Source: Acytostelium subglobosum LB1 (Eukaryota; Evosea; Eumycetozoa; Acytosteliales; Acytosteliaceae). Taken from it: 64,000 nucleotides of DNA. Shown in pieces: positions 21,774 through 33,118 of this stretch. Below the pieces are notes generated by a model that searched no databases, was not told the origin of the DNA, and saw only the letters and a list, made by a program, of their open reading frames with translations. Position numbers and translations under genes: made by a program. Position 1 is the first letter of the stretch. The number at the start of each line of letters is the position of its first letter. The stretch covers positions 1,178,001 to 1,242,000 of the forward strand of contig NW_012236526.1 of assembly GCF_000787575.1 (NCBI RefSeq), written 5' to 3'.

Positions 21774-24700
21774 TTAACTATGATATGCTTTTGGTGAATT
21801 GGATGATGAGGATGCCGCACGACCTAGGTTCTTGGATGATAGACGTTCTTTAAGCTCAATACCTTTGAGTCTAATGGTGTACTTCTTCTTTTTGATGATG
21901 ATATAGGCTGATAGTACTATAATGGCAAGACCAACGATCGCCACTACAATCACAACAGGTATCAACCATTTGTTCTTTGTTGAACAACCTGGTAGCTTGT
22001 CAACAGTGACCAATGTCTCGTAGTTTGGATCAATGGTACCATACCTCTCAAAGTATGGTATGTTCACTGATACCAACACATTCAACACTTTGTCGTTGTT
22101 GCCATTCTCTGTTGTTGACTGTGCTGCTGCTGCTGCGGCTGGGTCGTCTGGTTTAACCAATTCAACGAAACTGTATGCTACTCGATCATCCACGATGAGA
22201 CGATCGGAGAAGTATGCGTTGAGTATACCAGTGCCTTGGAATATCTCGAGTGATCGCAATGAGTTCTTGGTGTTGCTGGTGCTCTCTCCCAACTCTGACG
22301 ACAGTGTTCGACATGGTGTAACTTGCTCGCCAGCTTGAGTGAGGAACAACATCTGTAGGATGTTGTTCTTTGATGCGAACTTCCAGCCCTCAATCTGTAC
22401 CCTGTACTTGACAGAGTTGCTCTTGGCAGGTATGAGGTCGCCGGCAAAGTTGTACTCTTGGTCCGAGGCAAACACAACCAGGTCCACTGTGATCGTCAGG
22501 TTGGCATCATCTGGGAATGTGCCTATGAACCTGTAAGTCGTGGTACCATGATCATTGGCTTGGCTATTATTGGTGCTGTTGTTGATCCATCCGATGGTCT
22601 TGAAGTTGTATGACTTGATGATGCCAGTGGTCGTAGCATCCACCTCCCGTAATGTGCTGACACTGATGTTGAAAGATACATGATCTACGTTTGAGCCCAT
22701 GACAGTAGTCTCTGGCAGGATTACTGGCACCTCAACAGGTTTGTTATCCAGAAGCAATGTACAATTGGAACCAGTGTATGAACTATCACAGTGACACTTG
22801 CCACGAACACATTGTCCATTGACACATCCCTGTGAACATACCAACTTATCAATGCTGTATACGAATCGTTGTGCACTGCCCACCAAACTGTCAACTGTTA
22901 CATTGACTGGCAAACTATCGGTGTTGTTGGCTGTGCTAACATCTGAAGTGTAAGTGCAGGTGATCAATGTGTCTCCCTCTGCTTTGGGGTTGGCACAGGG
23001 TGAGCCACCGACTGCGACTGCTAGTCCAACATTGGCAAAGTTGGTACCGATGATTGATACCAAGCCTGGTGTGCCAAAGTACGTCGATGTTATGCTCTCG
23101 ATGATTGGCTCATGATAGAATGATGGCAGATTGACCAGTTGGTTGCCTTTGCTGCTGATCTTGAATGTTGTGGCGCCAGTTCCAGGCGGCGATGTACAAT
23201 AGGCAGTGTTGTAGTTGTTACCAACACTAGCATTGGTACACTCATCATTGTTGAAGAAGTAGGAAAGTATCGTCTCACCATTGTATGACACAGGTGCCAG
23301 CCACTTGCCATGTATCGTCACCAGTCCACCTGCGGTTGGTGGTCTTGGAGGTGTTGATACTATAGGATTTATCAGAACAGAGATGGGATCAGAGACGATG
23401 CCACAGAGCTCAATGGAGGCCGAACCAGAACGGAACGTGGGCGAGTCGATGAGGAAGTAGGCATAGGTTGGGTCCGAGTCATGAGATGTCACCGGTGTCA
23501 ATGTGAGATTGTACAGTTTGGGCATCAGTTTGGTACCATTTATAAAGACACCTGTTAAGAATGATCCATCTGCTTGTACCATTGTCTGATTTGTCGTAGG
23601 CGACAGAGATGCTATTTGAGGTGGGGGATACTTGAACTGCTGGCCCTGTCCCCTCTTCCTACCAGTGTAAGGGATATTAATGTTATCCAGTGTCAAAATC
23701 TGATATCCACACAATGGCGGCAGGTCGAATGAGATTGTGTTTGCAGCAGTCTTGGTCACAGTCACATTGTAACCATTCATGGTTGCCTTTAGGTCTGTGT
23801 TGGTGGCATCCTCAATGAACAACACTTGTGCACCACCCTTGAAGGTGGCAGTGTATGAAGTTGATGTGATACATGGTGCCCAACTAACTGAACTATTGAC
23901 AAGTTGCAAACCATTCCAAGTGATCCCAAATACTCCTTTTGCCTTGTTTGTTGGGGACAGGTCGAATGTAAAATATGTATCATTGACATATGACAGGTTC
24001 AACACTGGTACTCTGTCCAATGTCACTGACCATGTCTCATAATAATAACCAAATGAGTGACCCTTAATAATGGCCTTCATTCCAACTTGATCAATCATTG
24101 CTACATAGGGTTCTGATGATTGATTGAATGATGTTGATTGATAGATTTTGTTAAATATTTTGTTATGGTGAGTTTGAATAAACTATCCAGTTCCTTACCC
24201 ATAATTCCAAGTTGTACACGTATATTGTAATTGGGGTCGTGGTCAATGAAGGGGAATGATCCATGCTTGACGCTCAAGTAAAATGTAGTACCTGTTGTCA
24301 TTGGTGGCACATCACAAGTGATCACAGAATTTGGTGTCACTACGCGAACATTAGGACATTGAATGACGGAAAAGTTGGTATTGATCAAGTTGACTTCAGG
24401 CATATCTGCTGATGTTCCCAAGAACACGCCATTGATTGTCAATGTTCCACCTGCTAGTGACAAGTATGCCGGTGATATGCTATTCACCCATGTATAGTCG
24501 CTGGTTGTGAATGTGACATTGTTGGATATTTGATCTTGCGTCATGACCTGTCCAGTGATGGTGCCAGGCGCATCTTTAAAGTCGCATGTCAAAAGTGTAT
24601 CGGTACCTCTTATGTTGATACAGTAGTCCAGGCCACCAATCAGGAGAATATAAATGGGGTCGGCGAAGTTTGTACCATGAATGGATACAACTGGAAACAC

Positions 24701-26538
24701 AAACTCTGCACTTGTTATTATGGGTTCTGTGCGTATCTTGAAGTTAGTGTTGAGTATGATGTCAATTTGTCATGATCACTTACCAAGGTAGTTGACTGAG
24801 GTGATGAAGGTCCTTACATGGTTGGTATCAAGGTCTGAGAGTGTGACACTATGAGGATAATTACTGCCGCCACCAGATGGAATGTTTACAACTAGCTTCT
24901 TGGGAGACAGGGACACAAGGCTGGCTACAAGTGAATTGGTGCTAATGGATGGATTGAATGAGGCATAGTTTGATATCATTGGTATATCATAGTTGGTCAG
25001 GCCTGTGACTGGTATTCTTATCTTTGGTATTGACAGATCCTCAACAGGCTTAGCAATGCCAAATACTGTGACCAGGGGTGCAGTCGCACCTGGATTGGCA
25101 CCCATGAATGACTTGGAGGCCGAATCGAACTGGTACACTCTAGATGTAGTGTTGCCACCGATAGTGCTGTTGAGAGGTGTGAATAGATTCCCATTGTACT
25201 TGAATGAAGTTGGTGATGTAACATTGATGTCAGCCCAAACAGTGTATGGTAGACCTCCAAAGAACTGTTGTGATATGAATGACATAACTAGGGGAGATTC
25301 GATGTTTGCCACGAGTCCAGTGTCCAACAACAAGTTGTTGGATGATGAGTGGCTGCGTACCTGATCGATAGTGATTGGCTGATCATAGAATGAGAAGAAG
25401 AGCTCGCCCAGTAAGATTGCGGGTCTCTTTTGTTGGTAGGCATTGAAGGCAATGGGACTCAATAGTGTGGGTGCAGTGGAAGGGAAGTAGATCTCCATAC
25501 TCTGATAGCCAGCGATCGATGGTAAGAAGGTATAGTCACTACACTGCACTGAACCGACGGTGAAGGGACATGGGCTGGGCGTGTTGGGGAAGTTCTTTCC
25601 ATAGATGGTCAGGTTGGGACTGGCCGACTTAATGGCCATCGCCCAAGGTGAGTTGAATCGATAAGTTGTGTTGTAGTATACCGAGGAGGCAACCAACTCG
25701 AATGTGAACGGCTTAAGATAGTCAGTTATTGTGATTGTTGGCAAGGCACATGTGAAACCCGAGTTGTTTGGAAGACTGACTCTGTTGCATGGGTAGCTGG
25801 TCATCGTCGGCGTAAGTAGCTGAGAAGAGGTAACACTGGTACTGGAAAACGGTAGACCCGAGACAGTGAGGACAGGTGTGTTTAGGTATGGGTCAGTCAT
25901 TGATATCTTTGGTATGAAGGTGCTGTACTCAGTCTCGAGGATGACTAGCATTGTCATTGATGCGGTGGCCACACGCCAGTTATAGGGGTCATCCATCGTG
26001 GTGTAGATGTATGGTGTAGCCTGATTGGTATTGCCTGCAAAGTTGGCGCAATACTGTAGACAACGCTGAGGGAATGTTTGGAACACAGATTGGCCACTAC
26101 TAGATCCGTTGATCCAGCCCCATTCTGTCCAATCATTGTTTGTTGGTGCCAAACCAAGCCATATACCCTGGTTGGGAGGCACTGCCAAATTTGCCTTCAT
26201 AGTTGTAATCACAATATCCAACTCATCCTTATCATCGATTGTTAAGTAATATCTTTAATGTGAGGATAGTGTTGTGGATGGTGTCAGTGCGTGAATGAGT
26301 GATTGATTGAATGATTGAATGACTGCTTGATTGATACATACCCAGATCCTGCTTGAGGATCATAACCAGTTCTGGTCAAACCATCAGACCAATTATAGAT
26401 ACCGCCATCATTGGCAAAGTAATTGTGTCCTGAATAATTGAAGGAATATGTAATTGAATGTACCGTACAATGAGGCCCACCAACACTAAGATAAAGAAAT
26501 AATGCTACCAAACAATGGCAGATTATTGAATAGTACAT
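21774..26538 (-). CDS. Large type I membrane protein: C-type lectin-like, IPT/TIG repeats, EGF, ComC-like domain
   Basis: Four exons (26538-26342, 26252-24784, 24726-24199, 24100-21774) join exactly to 1,506 residues. A signal peptide (MYYSIICHCLVALFLYLS) precedes a C-type-lectin-like module (WLGLAPTNNDWTEWGWING, then CLQYCANFAG). Many IPT/TIG-type beta-sandwich repeats follow, seen from recurring PxIxS..P...G.L.TI.G.NF patterns (ISPAYLSLAGGTLTINGVF, VVSIHGTNF, LVSIIGTNFANVG). Next come an EGF-like module (CVNGQCVRGKCHCDSSYTGSNC), a ComC/SSD-like domain (VILPETTVMGSNVDHV), one transmembrane helix and a basic tail (IIKKKKYTIRL). This is the dictyostelid ComC/LagC/Tgr-like receptor type, involved in adhesion or communication between cells. 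The ligand is unknown. The junction at 24784/24726 was chosen by phase over a nearer in-between AG. Confidence 0.88.
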
Positions 26539-27105
26539 TAAAAGTGAAGTAATACTATTATATATGTATAAATAAACAGAGAGAATAAGAGTATCAATCG
26601 AACAATGCAGAGTGACTCTACATACCGTCATGTGATATTCTTCAAAGGTTACAATGACTTCAATTCAAGGTGAGGATTGGGTATCCGGGATAGAGTGCAG
26701 AAAGGGCGATCATTCAAACAACCACAGAACCGCGAAAGGGTATATCCCCTGTGAAGGACCACCTCTTCGCCAGACGAGGAATAAAAAACTATCAAAAATC
26801 GTTTCCAGATTTGTATCTGAGAGGCCGAATGATGGGTGTTTTGTGTGGGGGTGTTTTGTGTGGGGGTGTTTGATAATAATACAAGTTTGTTAGATCAAAA
26901 AACGACAATGTTGATGATGCGAGCACCGAATGAATTTGGTTACTGATCATCGCAAGTACTGTAAGCCTTTTTGGTCATCAACAGGCAGAGAGTTGGCCAT
27001 TGAAAGAGAAATGAATCAATCATAATAATATATATAAATATTTGTATTTCATTACAAAGTAATAGATGGTATGAGGGCCTTCCAGGTTACAAAATGGACT
27101 CATGA
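26539..27105. other. Spacer upstream of the lectin/TIG receptor
   Basis: This is the likely promoter region of the receptor. A 16-bp direct repeat (GTGTTTTGTGTGGGGG twice) lies at about 26836-26872. The stretch 26650-26830 is less AT-rich than usual spacers but carries no convincing ORF. No RNA gene was recognised. Confidence 0.4.
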
Positions 27106-27843
27106 CTAGGACCTGACGATACCAGCTGGCTCACTTGCAGACTTGATGGTGGCAGGTGGTAGGTCCTTCTGTTTGTAATCCTCCTTGATCTGACCGTAGA
27201 GTTGCTCCTCCTCTTCGTCCTGTTTCTTTTGAAGTCGCTTCGATACAACCAAACTGATGATTGAGAAGAACAACTGAAGCAATGTAATACCATCGGTGAT
27301 TGCAAGTCTAATGATATCAATCTTTGCAAAGGTCTCTAACCAGATCATAACACCAGTCAATGCTCCTTCAATAACAAGTATAATGGCTCCCATGATAACC
27401 ATCAGTTTCCACCAATTGGACTGTTAAATGATTAGTAAGTTAATATGATCATCACCATCAATCAATCAAACAATAAATACATACCATTGAGTAAAGGAAA
27501 CAACAGAGGAACTGTCTACGTTGTTCACTACATGTTGAACCGACCATAACAAGGTAAGCTCTACTGATGATCTCCAGACCAGTACCAACTAAGTATATGG
27601 CATTCAGGGCAATGACGGCATTCCAATATACAGTTCCCAGTATAGTCTTGTTACCAAAACCTTTTAGACCCAATGGTTTGTTGTATATAATCGATCCTAA
27701 ACTACCTGCCACCATAATCAATATAGTGAATGTCCACAAAAATACTCTATATGATTCATTTGTTGTTGGTTGATTGTCAGATGGGGATTATTATAAATTA
27801 TAATAATAGTATTAACATACCTTGCTTTTCCAACTGCTCCCAT
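27106..27843 (-). CDS. Four-helix membrane protein, unknown function
   Basis: Three exons (27843-27821, 27746-27485, 27420-27106) join in frame to 199 residues, beginning MGAVGKARVFLW. Hydrophobic segments occur near residues 9-25, 45-65, 100-120 and 130-155. A short Cys-rich stretch (FLCCFLYS) lies in the middle. After the last helix comes a charged, coiled-coil-like tail (SKRLQKKQDEEEEQLYGQIKEDY), probably cytosolic. I do not recognise a family; tetraspanin-like size but no CCG motif. Upstream sequence seems duplicated (see 27850-28560). Confidence 0.72.
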
Positions 27844-27849
27844 TCTTTA

Positions 27850-28560
27850 ATACTTCTTCTTCCTGTTATATTATTAAATAGATAAATGATTTATAAAAGT
27901 TGGATAAATTATTATTATTTTACTTATTATCATACAGATACTAATTACAAGCTAAACTAAATAATACAATGGATTGACGTTATAATATATAAACAACAAG
28001 TATTGGATGGAGACCCTCATCGATCAATCACTCTTTGCATTACACATTGCCTCATACCACACTAACACACTCACACACGCACACCCTGATTGATTGACAC
28101 ACACACAATCACACTAACACATATATACAGACAATATACTTTAAAATAACTTATAGCGTGGTAGTGGTATTGGAAGCAGTAGGGTATAGTGGTATAGATG
28201 TCAATAACAACCACAACAACACTGTTTGATCAATGACTGTTCAGAGTTGTGCCTCACACGTTCCACTAATATTACTTTAATCACACACTCATTGATTGAT
28301 TGATTGATTGATTGATTGACATACACATACATATAAATAACACACTCACACACACACACTAAAATAACCATTGGTGGGTAGTGAGAATTAAACAGATAGA
28401 CAGGTAGGAATGAGAATGAGTAGGTAATGGTGGTATGGATGTCAATAACAACACTGTTTGATCAAAGACTGTTCAGAGTTGTGCCCCACTCTTTCCTTTA
28501 AAATTACTTCCTGTTGTGTTGGTTGGGTAAATAGATAAATGATTAATTATTAAGCGTTGG
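27850..28560. repeat. Duplicated upstream segments of the four-helix membrane protein gene
   Basis: Two copies of an approx. 75-85 bp sequence lie at 28191-28277 and 28432-28512. They share GATGTCAATAACA, CACTGTTTGATCAA and GACTGTTCAGAGTTGTGCC; one copy has about 12 extra bases. Flanking (CACACA)n and CTAAAATAAC blocks are also repeated (about 28060-28160 and 28330-28372). The end of the second copy (near 28507-28546: CTTCCTGTT, then TAAATAGATAAATGAT) resembles 27853-27892, right at the gene start. The region therefore looks like a two- to three-fold tandem duplication of the gene's 5' flank. Confidence 0.6.
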
Positions 28561-28829
28561 AGCACGAGAACTGATCGATTGATTTTATTCAATGATTTTG
28601 CGTGCAACTTATTACTACCGCCATCTCTTTGACATCACTTGGTGGATGAGGTTCGGTAGGATAATGTCGACAATCTTTATCATCATACAATAGAACAAGG
28701 TGAAGGGTGTGTGGCTGACTCAAACGCTACGCTAAAAGGTCCGCTTTCGCTTGCTTCGCAAGCTTCGCTCTGATTTATTATATTCTTAAGAAACTCTAAG
28801 AATATATTAATATATATTTATTGGTTAGA
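28561..28829. other. Spacer with GC-rich hairpin before the element island
   Basis: AT-rich spacer with one GC-rich patch at 28722-28770, holding a 6-bp stem, 3-nt loop hairpin (GCTTGC-TTC-GCAAGC, 28749-28763). It marks the passage from host gene to element remnants. No ORF of note. Confidence 0.45.
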
Positions 28830-29464
28830 AGTTAGGATACTACACTCACTTTGATCTCACCTTAGCCAGAGAGCTCAATCTCAAATACACCCTCAAGGAT
28901 GACGACAAGCACAATGCCCTCATCTACGAGACATCTAGAATGAATGGCTCTATCCTATTCAAACCATACATCGACCAAGTGCTCGAATGGATAACTCAAG
29001 GTGTACCAAGAGCAAAGGAACTCTATCAACGACTCTGGGGTGCACTCAGCAAGCGCAACAAGATCAAACAGCTGATCAAAGTCGACAACAACAACACTCA
29101 AAGAACTATCGAATACCAACTGGATGACGACTTTACAACAGAGCGAATCACACCTACAGCCAATGGCGTCATGATCAAAGCAGCAAACAACATCGACCAG
29201 TTCGACACACCATTCGCTAGGATAATGCCATTCATTATATCCAGCGGCCGCAAGATGATCGCTACAATAATAAAGGATGATATTGACAACATCAAGTTCG
29301 TGCACACTGATGGATTCGTCACAACCAAGGAATGGACTGAGAAGCAAGGTAAGAAGTCTCTTGACTATCCATCACTTGGACAAGAGTGTGGTGACCTGAG
29401 ATATGAAGGATATTGTAAGGCAACAGTTAAGAACATGGCCAAACCAATTGGAGAGTTTAAATGA
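28830..29464 (+). pseudogene. PolB-type DNA polymerase, C-terminal part (fossil)
   Basis: The open stretch reads into a C-terminal palm/thumb region of a protein-primed family B polymerase: YTLKDDDKHNALIYE, then the catalytic C motif region FVHTDGFVT, then a GDLRYEGYCKA closing motif of the kind found in Polinton-like and virophage-type polymerases. Only the C-terminal part is recognisable, so the gene is a relic of the element. Confidence 0.72.
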
Positions 29465-29527
29465 ATTAGGTAATAATAATTAATTAATTCAGATATATTA
29501 TTGAAGTTCAGAAGAATGACTATGTTT

Positions 29528-29606
29528 GACCCGCCAGCGGGTCTGAACTCACGACTTCACACAACTAGTTGTGTGAATATGTATGGTTGACCCGCCAACG
29601 GGTCAA
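29528..29606. repeat. Cluster of three palindromes
   Basis: Three inverted repeats follow one another: 29528-29543 (arms GACCCG/CGGGTC), 29556-29577 (a perfect 22-bp palindrome centred on ACTAGT) and 29587-29606 (arms TTGACCCG/CGGGTCAA). The first and third share the same core. They lie just after the polymerase remnant; a transcription-end or RNA-processing hairpin cluster of the element is a plausible reading. Confidence 0.55.
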
Positions 29607-29703
29607 CGCTTGTAGTTTGGTATGGTTAAAAGGGGTATCCGAACCTCCTAAACGATAACTCTGGAGTTAGACTTATTAATAAAAAATATATTAATTAATC
29701 ATA

Positions 29704-30185
29704 GATGACCTCATACATTGATCTCTTCAACGATTAGGAACAAACACAACAATCATTTGGCAGTCTCATCATAAATGGTCAACTTAATCTAGAAACAAAT
29801 ATAAATCAAATAACATTTGGCCTCAACGATCAAGTCACACTCAATGTAGACTGTGATCTACACATTTGGTGAACTACAATCAACAGCAGAGGCAACCCTC
29901 ACAGTAATAGGTAAGCTAGTAACATTACCCAAGGCATTCTTCCCATCAGATGCAGAACAACAACAAGCACCGCTGTCAACCTATAACTTTATCCCATCAC
30001 AATACATGCCCAGTGAAGTCTACGCAACAGGTCTATACAGAATTGGTGACAATCCTTATCAAGTGTCCAAGATAACAATCATCAACCAATCACTGACGAT
30101 ACAACCACTCGATGGCCAGACAGACATCATCACCAATGGCAACTATCTCACTGTCCAACCAACTACAATCTCGTACGTCCTCTAG
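29704..30185 (+). pseudogene. Structural-type ORF of the element (fossil)
   Basis: A stretch of beta-strand-like, Thr/Gln/Asn-rich protein (TFGELQSTAEATLTVIGKL; FPSDAEQQQAPLSTYNFIP; YRIGDNPYQVSKITI) follows a short start segment with similar style. It resembles small structural or fibre-like proteins of Polinton-like viruses in composition only; no family is assigned. Broken, with about one or two breaks. Confidence 0.4.
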
Positions 30186-30225
30186 TTATGTCCTTTGGAC
30201 ATAATACCAACCCTGTAATATAATG

Positions 30226-30420
30226 CAAGTACAAGCCAAGACATCCAGAAATGGTACCAGGACAACAAAGAACAGCATCTAGCATACACCAGTGAACGTA
30301 TCCCGTGTGAGGTATGTGGCAAGAAGCTGACACGTAGATACATTGGAGTACACAAGCGACAGGTACATGGTTTACCAAGACAACGACCAGCTCATCTACA
30401 ACAGCACAGAGACTTGTGAA
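30226..30420 (+). other. Small zinc-finger ORF of the element
   Basis: The frame contains one C2H2-type finger (IPCEVCGKKLTRRYIGVHKRQ, then VHG) near 30301-30366, with Cys-x2-Cys and His-x4-His spacing, and a basic tail. Small zinc-finger proteins are common in virophage-like elements. The start is not clear. Confidence 0.45.
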
Positions 30421-30620
30421 TGAAGAGTAACAGATAACAACAATTAATAAATTATTGTCATAAATCCCGAACTTCAAATTAATTAAAAAACTCTCATTGC
30501 TGCTCATCTGTGTCATCACTCTCCCATCTTGTACATATTGTTATATTATTATCTCTTTGCTCTATTCATTATTCTCTCATACATAGTATCTTCAACGACC
30601 AACACTATACCCTCAGCAAC

Positions 30621-33074
30621 ATGTTGTTCTCAAGAGCATTGCTCAGACTCCCTCTTCGAGTAGCGCCTACCCTCAGAGGCACAACACTACCTCAGTCGTC
30701 GTTCCTTGTACCAAAACAACGCCCTCTCCCCTTGTTCTATTGTTCTTCCACAAAGAACACACCAACAACCATCGACAACCACAACAAGCTATCCAACATA
30801 ACTACTGTAACATTGATCACCAACAAGTCGAGCGTAGATGATGTCTGTCAGTGGGCCGCCGACATCCCAACAATCGAGCAATCAGACATTGCCACCTTGA
30901 AGCAGAATAGAGTTAATGGTGCAGCACTGTTGACTCTGACCAAGGAGGAGCTATTGAAGCTCAACTTCCCTCTTGGTGCTGCAAGCAATCTGATGATCGC
31001 AATCGACAAGCTCAAAGTACCAGTCAAGAAGGGTAAGTAACAGTCAACTGGTATACATTGTTAACAATATACTAATGATATCCATCAGCTCTTGATGCCA
31101 GCAAGTTGCAGGACCCGCTGCTCCCTGCCCGTGATGATCCAAGATGGGCATGTCTTCACGATCTCAAGATAGAGATGGTGAATGATGCCAAAGGCCAACT
31201 AGTTCCATGTCTCAAGAAGTTGAAGGACAAGATTGGTCAGTTCATAGAGTTGCCGAATCTTGGTGGCGCGGACGGGCTTCTACCAAAGAAGCTCGACGAG
31301 AACAAGATCAAGTCGTTCCTCATGACCCAAGAGAGATATGACTTGGTTGTGAGGTTCGCCACAATGATCAACCTTGGCCAAGTCAACATCACCAACTCTA
31401 GTCCACAGAGTGGCCTCATCCTCTCAGGACCCAATGGAGTTGGTAAGACTTTTGAATCGTATCTCCTCACCTGCATCGCCTATTTGAACAATTCAATCCT
31501 CATCTATATTGTAAGTATCCTTTTCATTTCATAATGACATCCTCTAACAAATGTTTGATCAGCCTCTCACTCAGAACATGTCTTCTCTGAAAGATGACAA
31601 CCAAATGGCGGCCTATTTCCTCAACCGTTTCATCACGTTCAATGCATCCAAGGCTTCTACCATTCGATGCGCTCCCAACGACTGGAAAGCTCCCACTCTC
31701 CTCGATCTCGCTGTTGCTGGGACAACTGACAAATCCCAGGCGTTTCTTGTCTCTCGTGAGCTGATGAAACAACTCGCAACCTATACGGAGCACCCAGTCA
31801 TGTACTGCTTGGACGAGCACCAACACCTTTGGAAGCAGGGCGTCGAGAGCTCCTCATTTGGCATCTCATTCACCATTGAATCTGGACCATGCTCTGGCTC
31901 AAGAACCATTCTGGTTGTCTCTGGTTCTGCACACTCTGCATTCGAGATGAACCTTCCTTCTGGCATGTCATCCTGGTTTCACAAGATACTTCCTTTCAGC
32001 GCGGAGACATTCAAAATGGTTATCCAAGATGAGAAGAGCGGTCTTTCCATCCAAGAGGAGTGGCGTTGTGACGACGAATCAATCGAGAGACTTGCAGAGA
32101 TCACTGGACGATTGCCTCGAGAGTTACAAGAGATGCACGATCAGCAACACAAGTTCAAGACAGCAGAAGATTTCCTCAACCACCGCAAGATGCTGTACAA
32201 CAACGAAGTCAACAAATACTTGTCAACAAGCAACGAGAAGCAAATCGGTGCCTACTATCAGTTTATGGACGCATTCTTCTCACGAATCGACAAGATGGAC
32301 ATGGCATTTGCTCCTGCATCTCTCTATGACACTGGACTCATCTACTTTGACCTTCGAGACAATGTGTACCGTTCAATATGCAGAGGAGCATTCCTGGCAC
32401 TTCATGAACACTATTGGTCATACCGACAATTCCCAACAATGTCATCCCTTGGTCCCAATGCCACTGGAGGGCAGTTTCAGAGATTGGTTGAGAGAGCATT
32501 CCAGAGACGCACAAGCACCGACCAAATCAACGGATTCTGTCTTCGCTTACCTAGTCCCAAACCAAAAAGAGGAAGACCAAAGGCGTCAGAGAAGTTCGAG
32601 TTCGAGAAGATTGCCATATCATTTCCAGTAGTCGACAGAACAGTATATATCGAACAACGAGATGGTCAGCTCGATATCCCAAAGCACTTTGGTATGAACA
32701 CACTCTACATTCCATCTTCCCCAACCTTTCCCTGTTGGGACTACATACTCTTCAACCCCTCGACCAACACGATCTACTTCGTTCAAGTATCATTGTCAAC
32801 ATTCCAACAACATGAATCAAACAGTCCAATATTTCCATCTTTCAACGACGACATCAACAACTACACAAGCATTGCCTCTGTCACGCAGGCAATCACAGGA
32901 AAGAAGTGTTCAACCTCCATCACTACTGAACATGAACTCCAATTTACCGCAGATGATGTCAAAGCCCATTTCATATACATCACTTGGTCAACCAAGGAGC
33001 AACAGCGCCCTCTCTACAAGAACATCACCATATTTGACAAGGAGGCTTGTCGAACAGAACTTTCGATTCAATAG
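30621..33074 (+). CDS. Crinkler/RHS-type NTPase with SAM domain and probable mitochondrial presequence
   Basis: Three exons (30621-31032, 31089-31510, 31563-33074) join in frame to 781 residues. The first 45 residues are Arg/Leu/Ser-rich with no acidic residue (MLFSRALLRLPLRVAPTLRG), like a mitochondrial targeting peptide. Residues about 65-135 form a SAM domain (VDDVCQWAADIP, then VNGAALLTLTKEELLKLNF). The NTPase follows, with Walker A SGPNGVGKT near 250 and Walker B VMYCLDEHQ near 357. A C-terminal REase-like region (DYILFNPSTNTIYFVQVSLS) lies near 665-690. This is the Crinkler/RHS architecture with a SAM header replacing the ubiquitin-like one. It is intact and flanked on both sides by Polinton-like genes. 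Function is unknown; nuclease activity is inference. Confidence 0.8.
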
Positions 33075-33118
33075 AGACCACAGGCATATTGATAACATTA
33101 TTTGATTAATTAATGTTA

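Noticed and set aside
29560-29690. Possible degenerate tRNA (TTCG-containing stretch with short stems)
   Set aside because: No acceptor stem closes, the supposed anticodon loop has four bases, and A-box/B-box spacing is not met; the palindromes explain the structure.
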